From the NCBI GenBank assembly GCA_013350335.1, contig CM023539.1:38488631-38552630 (forward strand): a DNA stretch of 64,000 nt, in the 5' to 3' direction. Position 1 is the first letter of the stretch. Each line of letters starts with the position of its first letter. The position numbers and the translations under genes are program-made. This document shows, in pieces, positions 1 through 11,800 of this stretch. The notes below the pieces were generated by a model. The model worked only from the letters and a program-made list of their open reading frames with translations, was not told the origin of the DNA and did no database searches. This DNA is from Chimonanthus salicifolius (Eukaryota > Streptophyta > Magnoliopsida > Laurales > Calycanthaceae).

Positions 1-246
1 CTGTTTAGATCCTGCTGCTTGGGATCCTTGTTACTCTTCTTCTGGTGCCTCCTACTTTCGCCCCTACCTCTAGGTCACATCAAACTTGGGTGTCGCACCT
101 TTCATCTTCTGTGGACCCCAATTTTTCTTGTTTTATGTGCTGCTGCTAGGAGGACTGCAACCAGTTTTTTTGGGATTTGCTGCCTTTGGACTCTCTGCTG
201 TTCTTCTCTTTGCATCTCTCCTGCTTGAAAGTTTCTTCTTGGGATA

Positions 247-1135
247 ATGGCCGCATCTACGGACCCACTAAAGACCTCTGGGGAATCTTCTTACACTGAT
301 ATGACTTCTTTTGACACTCCGCATATTGGCAAGGTAACCACTGTGTTATTGAATGAGACCAATTACTTCCAATGGTCTCACCCGGCTAAAATGTTTCTTA
401 TTGCCAAACAACTATTTGCTTTTATTGATGGTACTATCTCTGAACCAGAAAAGAAGGATTCCTCCTATCGTTCCTGACAAACTAATAATTCTTTGGCGTA
501 GTCTTGGCTCCTTCATTCCATGGAAGATCATGTTCGTGGGACTCTCTGTACTCTTCCCACAGCTAAGGATGTTTGGGACACCATTAAGGCCTTGTATTCG
601 GACGATGATAATTCTGCCTGGATCTATGAGCTCTATCAGACTGCTTCTCACATTCGACAGGGGGAGCTCTCCCTCACTCAGTATTATTCAAAGATGTGGA
701 CCTGTTGGCTTGAATTGGATCAATTTGAATCGGTTCAGTTTGTGGACCCTGCTGATGTTGTTCTCTATAACCAGCTTCTTAATTGATGACGGACCTTAAC
801 AAGGACTTTGAACCTATTCGGGCCCAACTGCTTGGCCAACGCCCTCTTCCTTCTCTGGAAGATGATCTACTCTGCCTTACTTCGAGATGATAGGTGCCGC
901 CTGGTTATGACTCCTATGCCAGTTGAACGGTCTGCCTTGGTGACCACTCATCCTTCCATGCCTCTTCTCGCACGTGGGGCTTCTGGTTCTCATGGCAAGG
1001 ACCCTTCTTCTGACCTTTGTCGTGACACCAAAGGTCCCCAAAAGAAGGGGTCTCGGTTCTGCACTTTTTGTAAGATGACAAACCATTATGTTGATTCTTG
1101 CTATGCATTGCCGTCCGAAGCAAGCTACTGTCTCC
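247..1135 (+). pseudogene. Copia gag (UBN2-type) with CCHC knuckle, frameshifted
   Basis: The first frame gives TTVLLNETNYFQWSHPAKMF, a copia gag start, and hits a stop at about 475. A second frame carries LPTAKDVWDTIKALYSDDDN and ELYQTASHIRQGELSLTQYY, closing at 784. Near 1060-1102 CTFCKMTNHYVDSC is an intact CX2CX4HX4C nucleic-acid-binding knuckle. At least two frameshifts separate these blocks. Confidence 0.8.
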
Positions 1136-1299
1136 GTCGCCTCGCCTGTTACCTCCTCCCCTAATGTGGTTAGCGATAGTGCCCTAGTCACTCGTCAGGA
1201 CTTTAACGTGCTGTTACAACGACTGGATCACCTTCAACACACTGAGGTTTCCAATGTTGTCTCATCTACTTCAGGTACTGAGTCCTTTACCAATCATAC

Positions 1300-2457
1300 C
1301 TCTCTCATTCTTGGATCAACGATTCTGGGGCCACTGATCATATGGCGGGTATGTCTAATCTTTTCTCTTCCATTTCTCCTGTCTCTTATGGTCAATTTAA
1401 ATTAGCGAATGGTTCCTCCACTACCATCGCTGGAAAATGGACTATCCCTCTCTCTTCCACCTTGCACCTTCCATCTGTGTTACATGTACTTCATTTATCT
1501 CGCAATTTGCTTTCTGTTAGTGCACTCATTAAACAATTTCATTGCTTAGCTACCTTCTTTCCCTCTCATTGTGTCTTTCAGGATCTGATCATGAAGCAGG
1601 TGATTGGTGGTGGTCATGAAGTGGGAGGCTTATATCTGCTGGATGGTCCCGTTGGTGCCTTTGCAGCCTACTCTAGCTCCTCTTCGTCTGATATATGGCT
1701 TAGGCATTGCCGGCTAGGACATCCCTCTGACTCTGTGTTAAAGAAACTTGTTCCTTCTTTATCGTTTAAGCAGTTTGAGTGTGCACCTTACCAATATGGC
1801 AAAAATAAAAGAACTTCTTTTCTTTCTTCTATGAATAAACGTGCATCTTCTTGATTTTCTATTATTCATTCTGATGTTTGGCAATCAACCTCTATTTCTC
1901 GCACTAGCTTACGATACTTTGTGTCATTTATTGATGATTATTCATACATGACTTGGATTTATATCATGAAACATAAGTTTGAAGTGTTTGATCACTTTTG
2001 CACATTTTATAATTGGGTTGCCACTCAATTCGGTTCTAAAATTAAAATTTTGCGTAGTGATAATGGGGGAGAATATTTGTCTCATTGTTTTGTTCAATTT
2101 CTGCAAGAGCATGGTGTTGAATCCCAACTGTTTTGTCCATCTATACTACAACAAAATGGTGTAGCTGAACGAAAAAACAAACATCTTCTTGAAGTTGCTC
2201 GATCTCTCCACTTTACCTTGCATATCCCACAATCGTATTGGCCTGAGGCTGTCCTAACCTCATTCTACCTTATCAATCGCATGCCATCCCGGGTTTTGTT
2301 GGACAAATCACCCATTGATCTCTCACTTCATAAACATATTCCTCTTCTTCTCTTACATATTTTTGGATGTGCCTGCTTTGTTCACCAATTTTCTGGTGAT
2401 AAACTTTCCCCCTGTCCTATGCGATGTGTTTTTTTTTGGATATTCCCCATTCCATAA
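1300..2457 (+). pseudogene. Copia protease, GAG-pre-integrase and integrase remnants
   Basis: Protease active-site motif DSGATDHM is intact near 1320-1345. The following frame has WLRHCRLGHPSDSVLKKL and CAPYQYGK; the family pattern is CxxCQxGK, so the second zinc-binding Cys appears replaced by Tyr. After a stop at 1852-1854 the integrase core continues from 1921: FIDDYS (first Asp), RSDNGGEY (second Asp), QQNGVAERKNKHLLE (Glu), so the DDE triad is readable. The stop and a poly-T run near 2427 show decay. Confidence 0.8.
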
Positions 2458-2924
2458 AAGGCTACAAGTGTCTTGATCCAGTTAGTGGCAAAACTTATGT
2501 CTCTATGGATGTCACCTTCTTCGAGACAGTCCCTTACTTCTCTTCACCACCTGTCTTTACTCCAGTTTTTCCTCTCCTCCCACCTGACTTGAGTCCTACT
2601 AGCTCTGACGTGCGTCCCCGTAGCATTGAAAAGCCAACTCTGGTATATCACCATAGGCAGATCAAGCCTTAGCTCCACGAGAACACCACCATGTCATCTG
2701 TTCCTGGCCCAAATCCTTCCTTTACTGATGCATCTGATCTTCCCATTGCACTCTGAAAAGGTAAACGTACTTGTACTTCTCATCCCCTTTACCATTTTGT
2801 GTCTTATCATACTCTCTCTCCTGCCTATCACAATTTTCTTTCAGCTTTGGACAGCGTTAAGATACCCAAGCGGATTGACACCGCTCTCCTTGATCCCTTG
2901 TGGAAGGCGGCCATGGAAGTAAGA

Positions 2925-3480
2925 TCCAACTCCCCCTGTGCCTCCAGGATAGTTCTTTCCAGGACCTAAGAACCACCCATAAGATCCAAGACCCTACTTC
3001 AAATGTACTTTGAAGAAGGACAAGAACAAAAGATATGGTCAGCATTCTCCAAAGCTTCCCCACACATAACAAATGACAAGTTCTCAATATCCTGAAAGAA
3101 ACCTCTCCAATGCAACTTGCATTTAGTGGAAACCTTTCCTTTAGCCACACACCAACAAAAAGATTGAACGTTTGGTAGGGATTTTCCATACCAAATTAAA
3201 GCCATTTGAGGGGGAATGATCGAATCTTGTCTGTGTATTCCCCAGAAGTGTTCCCAGCCCAGATCCTGACATCCTCTTCCTCAATCCAAAACCAACTCAC
3301 TTAAGACCTCTCGGAGTTGGATACAATACTCAGATTCTTGATCTCTTAGTGCTCTTCTAAACCTAAATGCCTAGACCATAGTGTCACCGATTATCTCATA
3401 GTTCTGGTTAACCTTTGAATTCTTGTCCATTGCTAATCAATGCAACCTCAGAAACAACTCCTTCAGCTGTTGTTTATGTT
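2925..3480 (-). mobile_element. L1-like LINE fragment (RT C-terminal/zf-RVT region)
   Basis: Read on the minus strand, 3205-2999 gives IWYGKSLPNVQSFCWCVAKG then VMCGEALENADHIFCSCP, the Cys-rich zf-RVT domain that follows RT in plant L1 elements. Upstream on the same strand near 3300-3205 is WFWIEEEDVRIWAGNTSGEY. Both ends are truncated. Confidence 0.7.
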
Positions 3481-4876
3481 TGGTTGCCTTCGTTTTTGGT
3501 TTTTATTCATGAACAAAGATGCTAAGCCAGGTTGAATGTGAGGGTCTCTTCAGTCCCGTATCATTGTGGGGTTGTAACTGATGCTTGGGGTTTGATGGAC
3601 ACTCTTCATTATCCTGATTGTTGTGGTTGCTGGTGAAGCTTCATCTACAAAATCCCGATGTCAGAACATTGAAGATTGGAACAGTTTGATTGCTCGTCAG
3701 TGTTCTGGCCAATTACTAACCAGTAATAAAGCTGCTGCTTTTCAGTTTGATTGGAATTACTCAATTTGTATAGACAGGATGACCCCGATTTGGTAGTGGC
3801 AGCAATATCATATAGTTGTTATGGCTCTAAAACCCAATATCCCCGCCTTAGGAATCATTCCAGCTTAAAGTATATGCACATGACCGTGCACACACATTCA
3901 CCAATATTCAAGTCACATGTGGAATTAGTGGACGTGTAATCAGGTTCTTGTTGCATAGAATCATATATTTGATTTGCAAGAAGTGGTTGTGAATAAGGTG
4001 ATAAAACATTAGCATGTGCATGGTGATGGGACTGTTCCTGTTGTCGAATACGTGTGTAAGTATGTAAATTGTGAAACTATGGCAATGAGGTGTAATATTT
4101 CAAATAGGATCATGGATGTCTATATGAATATTAGGTTGACGTTCCTACTTTGTATACACATAAAATCAATGTCGAGAGAATCAATTTCATTCTCAAATTT
4201 CATTCATCTTTTTCTTCATTCCTTTCTCTTTTTATATTCCCATTAACAGTTCATTGGGGTTGAATTAACTTGCAGGGCAATAGTTGTATGGAGCAGCACT
4301 GATACTATGATCTATCATTTTCATAATTTGGTCTATATGTGTCATGTATGTCGAGATCCACTTGGATCATTGACTCCATTACTTAGTTTAAAGGATCTTT
4401 CAAATTTTGATTTTCAATATTTGGAATAGGGAATGGTCTGATGCTTGCATGGATAATGTTGGTTTAGTGTCTAAATTTGTTTTGACGGTTTTGAATGTAT
4501 ACTTTCTTTCAGTATGCTTATCTTACCATAGCTTCTTGTAATTTTCCCTTTTTAAAATAAATTATGTCTTTATCATGATAGACATAAAAAAATGACAGTG
4601 GTTGAGATCAAGTGACCCAACCTGATCGGGTCATTCAGGTTCATGTGGAACTTGACCCAATGGCACTTGTCAATAACCTTCAAACATATGTCAGTTACCC
4701 CATGAAGCTTCAAAAATACCATATAACCTCCTTACTTAGCTTTCCTTGCTCCTATGCAGCACTATTTTGATCATCATGGATAAACCCATGTACAAAAAAC
4801 AGCACAAAACAACAATAGCTGATATTGCTTTTGAATGCTGGATTGGTCATTCTCATTATTTTCAATAAATTTGCAG
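3481..4876. other. No gene recognised (intron or gene-proximal DNA)
   Basis: AT-rich sequence with short ORFs only. I searched it for the missing BTB-start exon of FBL11 and found none with suitable protein and splice sites. It most likely belongs to an intron of that gene, because an upstream coding exon must exist. Confidence 0.4.
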
Positions 4877-5840
4877 GCTGATCCAACAATCCTCATTTTT
4901 CCGCTGCCTGTTTGAGGGTAACTTCAGGTAATTGTCCATTACTTTTCTAATTATTGCCTTGGATTTTCTTGCCTTATCATTTAAATTTCTTGTCCGGAAT
5001 TGCATGGGATATTCTTGGGTCTTAATTTCTGTTGCAATATTGTTCTATTGCTTATCATGATCTTTCAGCTGCCTTCTGTAGTTTACGACTTCAGCACTGG
5101 GTGTACCAGTCTCTTTTTGAAGGAGTTATATGCTGTTCTGAGTAAGATGTAAATCAGAATTTCGGTAAGCATGGAGGTTGCAAATGAAGTAGCATGAATG
5201 TTTTGTATACGATGATGGTTGACTTTTCACTGTCGAGAGAGATCATTGTGTCACACATGTGTACATATCGCACATGCGAAGATGTTACACGTGTATGAAA
5301 AGTCGCATGTATGGTGATCAGAATAAACGTTCTTATGCAGAGTACCTTGTTTGACTTACCTTTTAGGAGAGATTAGTGATTAAATTGGTTGCACTGAATG
5401 ATTTTAGACCTTTTATAGACACATAACCTCTCTGCATGTGTGATAAGCGCACACATTTGATACAGTAAGGGATATTCTGTCACTGCACAGTTGCAAATAT
5501 GGTGTAAATAATGTCCTCTGCTGTTACAATTACAGTGTTATGTTTGAGATGATGTCAAAGGGCATTAGACTAATGTCCCCTAGATATGTATCGAATTATT
5601 TGTGTTTTACTTCTAGAAATTAACATTACTTTTTGTATTGAAATTTCTGATGGCTTGGTTCCTATCCACAACATTCTAATCTGTTTTTATATTGTTCTTA
5701 TTTGCCATTTTTCTTACAGTGAATCAGGTCTTAGTCATGTGTCCATCCAGTGGAACCCGGAAACAGTCATTATGGTTCTACAGTTTATATATGGCTGCCA
5801 GTTGGATATAACACCTGTTCATTTTCTTCCTGTTTTAGAG
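4877..5840 (+). CDS. FBL11: FBL11 exons 1-2 of window: C-terminal half of BTB domain
   Basis: Exon 4877-4927 follows the acceptor ATTTGCAG and reads [16 protein letters not shown], the typical BTB segment in which a residue run is followed by 'S-x-F/Y-F-R'. It ends in phase 2 (AG) at a GTAATT donor. Exon 5720-5840 follows TTCTTACAG, completes the Ser codon, and continues [16 protein letters not shown] then [14 protein letters not shown] and FLPVLE, the last BTB strand and helices. The preceding intron must end in two bases that complete an Arg codon, so at least one more coding exon lies upstream. I looked for it between 2925 and 4876 and saw nothing convincing. Confidence 0.85.
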
Positions 5841-8800
5841 GTCAGAACTATGTTCTTGCTTAGTAGTTTTTTCTTTCAATTGTTATTCTTTTTTTTGAGC
5901 AGTAACAGAAAAAAATCATTAAAGAAAAATAAAAAGGTACAATGAAACAGGGTATAAGAGCCTTATACTAAAAAACCTGAAAAAGATACAAAGCTCCAAC
6001 AAATCCTCAAAATACATCATGACCACCCAAGCTCAAAAATTAAAAGAAAAGAATACATGTTAACCACCTTAACAAAAGAGAACACTCTCATGCTCCCTGT
6101 CCACACCGAGCTTAGCTAGGAAGTCAGCCACACCATTCATGGACCTTCGAATATGCTTGAAAGAAACATCCCGGTCCACACAAAGTGCCCATATCTCCCT
6201 CACTACCAAGACTAGTTTCCATGGAGGCCTCTTAGTTGTTGGCAACTCCTAATTTGTAATCCTCTTTACTCTGGATGTGCATTGGTAATTTTTAAAGTTA
6301 TATCAACCCAACTTGAGGAAGCAGAATTTATTTGTGGTATCTTTAGGCCTTGACTGTATAATGGTGGGATTGATGGTTTCATATCCATTCTATTGCTCCA
6401 ACCTAGACCACAAGTGAATGGCCAGAACATTTTGGTTCCAATGGAATGGCTTACACTTTGGTACTGGATTCTGTTCCAGCCCGTTCTAGACAGAACGGGC
6501 CTGATCCAGGCGAAACATGCCAGTAGTTGTTCTGCTTTACTGATTTCATTTTCTTTTAAAATTTAATAGATACACATATAAATCCAATCATACCAATTAA
6601 ACATAGACGTGACAAGTTACAACTGGACTAAATTTCAGTTCAAAACTCAATTTCCAACCACTTGATCTTAGTGGTCAAAGTTACCAGATGTCTTTAATTT
6701 ATTGACACCTAGTGTTTTGACCATTAAGATTGAGTGACTGGAAATTGAATTTTGGGTTGAAATTTGGTTCACTTGTAATTCCTCATATCTATTTTCATTT
6801 CATATGGTTGATATTTTTTGGATTTGACGAAAATTGGAGAAAAAAAATGAAATGGGCCTGGTGGACCCATATGTTTTGAGTTGTGACATTTGATTTTTAA
6901 AAAAATTAGAATTCGAGTTTATTTCTTGGGTATTTCTTTGGTTTTTGTATGTCTAAATGAATTTTTATTTGATTCCTATTAGAGTAAAATTCATACCATT
7001 TTGAATTAGTAGTTGATGATTCCACTATCATAACTTGAGATTTGGAACATTAATAGGTATATCATGTTAGTTTGTGTAGCTTTATGTGTAATGATGAAAA
7101 TATTAAATGCAACATTTATATAAGTTTTGTAGTATTTTTTATTTTTTAATTTTTATGCCTATCTTTTTTGAAATGGAACACCGAAACAGCCAAAACGGCA
7201 GACCATTCCATTATGAAAACAAAACTGGAATAGGTTATGGAACGAAACTAACAACCATTCTTGAGATGGATTAAAATCGGATTTTGGGGAAATCCATGGA
7301 TGGGAGAACAATTAAAATTGCACTCTGTCTTCCCTTGGAATTCTTCTGGCATGTGGCTGTCCGCCAGCACTTGTGCAATGAAATAACAAAAAGAATACAC
7401 GCAAAGGATACAAAACCCTAAATAACAACAAAATCACTGGGAAAGAAAAAAAACCAACTTATTATCTTGGTCACGTTGCAAAAAGGATCTAGATTTTAAT
7501 ATATTTTTAAGTAGAAGCTCCATTTCCAGTACCATATTCTACCAAAATGAATTGTAAATGAATATATATTATTTTGAGAATTCTTTTTAAAATTTTAATG
7601 ATAAGGTTAAAGAGTTGATTAAGAAGAAATAGAGTAGGCCAGTGGTTAAAGGATAAAGTGAAGCAACCTCAAGCAAAAATTAAACTCATGAAACAAGATA
7701 TTATTACGAAGGATGGCTAGAGATACCAAGGCTAGTTGAACGATTACCTTCACCATTAGTTGATCTATAAATTCTTCTTGTAGAAATCCAAAGGGCCAGT
7801 ATTGAAAAGAAGTCTCATTTAAGGAATAACAAAAACAAGAAGACACAAAGACTTAGATGGTCACAAGATAGTGAGCAGAGTTGCAAACAAAGTTGTAAGC
7901 AATGCCATGTTTGAAGCGTATTATGATTTCTACGCGAAATTGGAAACCAAAGAGGGAGAAAAGGGAATCTATAAGCTTGCCAAGGTGAGAGAAATGAGAA
8001 CTATGGATTTAAATTAACGTAAGGATGAAAATAAGAGGTTGTTAGTCAAAGATGATGAAATAAGGGATTTATGGGAAAAGTATTTTAGAGACTTATTAAG
8101 TGTGGACCATGAGGCTGAAACACGCATGGAAGTGGACACAAATGAGGTTGGTAAACCAAATATCATAAACAAAAGTAAGATTGGTGTTGAATAAGATGAA
8201 GAAAAGTAGAGCTTTAGGATTGAACATACTTCCTATAGAAGTGTGGTTCTTTTTTGGTGAAAATGGGATTGGATGACTAACTAGGTTGTTTGGCGAAGTC
8301 ATAGATTTGAGAAGGATTTCTGAAGAATGATAAAGAAGTATAGTGGTTCCACTTTATAAGAATGACGGAGATATTAAAAATATGCTAATTGGCAAGGTAT
8401 TTGTAACGATCCGTCCTTCTGGCACAATATTGTCTACTTTGGGCTTGAGAAACCCTCATGGCTTTGCATTGGGCCCAAAATGCGTTGCGCTAGAAGGGAG
8501 GGGTGCTCCCTCTTATAAGCCACAAAGCATTCAACTCATTGGGCAATATGGGTCCTTTTTTCTCCCATACATGCCCCTCTCATAACAGCCCCCCTCTTGG
8601 GGCAGGGGTATTACAATCCACCCCCTTAAGACCAGGGTCATCCCTGGCTCTGTCACAACACACAGGCACATGGGCAGGCACACATGCAAATAATATAACC
8701 GTTCTCTGATACCATTTGTAATGACATAAACCCTAACGGCTTTGCATTGGGCACAAGTCTCACCCTTGGGCCCAAAAGACCTTGTGCTCGAAGGGAGGGG

Positions 8801-11800
8801 TGCTTCCTTTTATAAGCCACAACACATTCAACTCCTTGGGCAGTATGAGACCTTTTCTCTCCCATACAAGCCCCTCTCATAACATGGGCCCTCTTGGGGC
8901 AGGGGTATTACAATATTAAACTTATGAGCCATACTATGAAACTATGGGAGGAGATAATAATGGAATAAAGGCCAAGACAAGAATTAAATGTCCCAAAATC
9001 AATTTGGGTTTATGCCAAGTTGGTCAACAATAGAAATAACTTTGGTATTGAGACAAATGATGGAGAAGAGGAAAAAACTACATATGGCTTTTATAGACTT
9101 AAAGAAGGCCTCTGATAGGGTGCTAAGGCAATTAATCTAGCAAGCTTTGAAAAGGAAATGCATATCTTATCAGTATGTTGAGATTGTACTTGATATATAT
9201 GAACAGTTGACAACTAGTGTAAAGATGGCATGTGGGGAGATGAGGAAGTTCCTGTGAAAATGCTTGTTGCTTCCTTAAACTAAAGAGCTGATGAGAGGAG
9301 AAAATAGGAGAGAGAAATTGGAAATATTCTGCTATATCTTTTCCATTGAGATGTGGAGGTATATATAGAAGATTTTAGCACCTATTATTCTGAGGGATAG
9401 TTACAACTATACAACTATTCGCGTCTGAAGTCCAGGTTCCAAGAGATGTTTCGACCCTCAATCTGATAGCAATCCTTGATAGTCTCCACCAAGCCTTGAT
9501 AATCGGTGACCCACATTTCTCCTCATTATCACTTAGCGCCCACCCATTCATTTCTTCCAACCCATATCTTGCGGTCAAAACCCGAGCCCACAAAGCTTCT
9601 CTCTCTTTTCCAAATCTCCACCCCCACTTGCAAAGGAGAGCTTGATTTTTAACTCTAAGGGGAATAGTTCCCAGTCCTCCCTTCGCTTTTGACTTGATTG
9701 CTTCTTCCCATGCCACTAGGTGTACCTTCCTTTTCGAGTCCTTTTCCCCCATTGGAAGCTTCTAAAGAGTTGTTCTATTTTCCTCCGTATCCCTTTTGGC
9801 ATCTCAAACAAGGAGAGATAGTAAGTTGGCAGATTTGTCAACACTGATTTTATTAAGGTAAGACGTCCTCCGGCGGATAGATATCTCTTCTCCCATCCTG
9901 CTAATCTCCTCTCAATCTTTTCTACAATTGGAGGCCAGAATCTCTTGTGCAAACTGTTTCTTGTTAGAAAAGATTTTTCTTACTTGGAAGAATCATTTTT
10001 ATTCAGTTATTTATAGTTCTTTATTATTACAATGGCTCTCATGTCAGGAACTTCTTTTGGAATAATATTGGCTTCCTATTATCACCTTTTCTGGTTAGAA
10101 GAGCCATATGGAGTTATTATATTGGGTGCAAATAGTTATACTATGAAATGTTTCTTTAGTTGCATTACTGCAAAAGGTTCCAAGGTCCCTTGACTGTTGA
10201 GAATTTTTTCATATTTTGAAATATCTATGTTCATTTAGACTAAAAATGTTTTCTTTACAAACATAGGTTTCGTGAGCCCTGCACCAACTCATATGCAGGG
10301 ACCTTGATATTTTGTGAGGTTCTTTTGATAAAAATGGCCACTTTGAAAATTTCCACTTTCAAGTGTTGAGGCTTTTTTTAATTTTTTTTAAAAGGATCTC
10401 ATTCTCAACATTCCTTGAAACTCTTGCTACAATATGCATTTTATCATGTGTTGGCTCATTAATTATTCTTGCTTATGTTTTTCAGGCAGCTTTATTTTTT
10501 GGAGTGGAGACGCTATTGTGGCATTGTGAGGCTTGGTTTCGTCAGACCATGTCAGCTAGTCGAATGAGTTCTTTGCAAATTCCATTAGATGCTTTGATTG
10601 AAATATGGAACTTCGGTTTAGAGCACGGTGAGAGACTGATGCTTGAAGCATATCTTGAGAAAATTATCAAAATCTACCTTTTGCTACGTTGTCAATATTG
10701 GGGCTTTCGTCCTAACAGAAGTTGGGATATGGTTGCAGCAATCAGTTTTATTCCAGAACTATGCAAGGGTTATCTTGCACAGAATTTTGTGGGTACAAAA
10801 CTTCAGTTTAGCTTTTGTTTTGAACTTGTATGCATTTTTGTTAAATTGGCAATTTCCTTTGGTGGTTGAATGTTTCTTGACATGCTTTTTAAGAAATGCA
10901 GTCTTGTTTGGGACATCACAATTATGGATTCCCAAATACATTAGAGGTCCTAACCCTTAGGTTTGCAAATACTTTATTAATGGAAACAAAATGTCTTATT
11001 TTTTAAATAAAAATGAAAGGTTTTCTGACGTGCAAAGAAATTGGATTTCTGGTCTAATATATGGAAGAACTTTGTACGTTTACTACCAAACTTAGGTCTC
11101 ACTGTCACAGTTTGGATCACTGAATCATGGCCCTGCTTGCATGATCCGGTGCAGGAAATTGCAGTTGTCCTATTGAAGACCCAAGAACTTCCCTATGTTT
11201 AGAACATTAGATATGCAATTGATAAGGTCATATATTTATAATGGAGTCTAGATCAGTAACAAATAGTAACATTGACTTTATATTCCTTGACTAACATTCA
11301 AAATCATATTAAATGACAGTAATGAAAAGCTTGGGTCTCTTAAGTTGCTCCTACTTAGGAAATATATTGAGGATGACTTTAATGTCGTTTTTAATAGAGG
11401 AGGATTTTCATGAGACGGGGAGGGAGGTGGAGGTGAAGGAGAAAAGGGATGTTGGAGGTTCAGTTACTTTGGTTGTGGAGAACTTGTTGGATACCATGGC
11501 GGTCAATTGGTGGGAGTCTTCTTTTGGTGAGTATGGTGTAGTTAGGCATATTTTTATCTTAAAAAATAAGGCCATCTAGGGCAAGGCTTTTACTTTTGTA
11601 ACAAGTGGGGATTGAACCTCATGCAAATTAAGCTTTTGCTATTTTAAATGGTGTGTTTACGGAAATAAAATGTTGGTTAAAAAGGCAATATGTTTTTTAA
11701 GCCAAAATGATATTATTAATGCAAAAAAGAGATCGCACAATGTGCAATAAAGTGGTAAAAAAGGCTTATACCACAATATCACCATATAAATTCCCAACAA

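Larger units (their letters stand above)
1..2925 (+). mobile_element. Ty1/copia retrotransposon relic, gag to start of RT
   Basis: Ordered copia domains: gag from ATG 247, zinc knuckle, protease, GAG-pre-integrase, integrase, then the first residues of RT (DPLWKAAMEV at about 2890-2920). It stops abruptly where a minus-strand LINE piece begins. Bases 1-246 are presumably 5' leader or LTR; no clear LTR or primer-binding site is visible, so the element probably starts before the window. Several frameshifts and stops make it non-functional. Confidence 0.85.

Noticed and set aside
3481..4876. Candidate BTB-start exon of FBL11
   Set aside because: No frame with BTB-like sequence and usable splice sites; exon left as outside the window or unrecognised.
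10789..10794. Alternative donor for FBL11 exon 4 at 10793
   Set aside because: It adds four bases and breaks the frame with exon 5; the GT at 10789 matches phase and protein.
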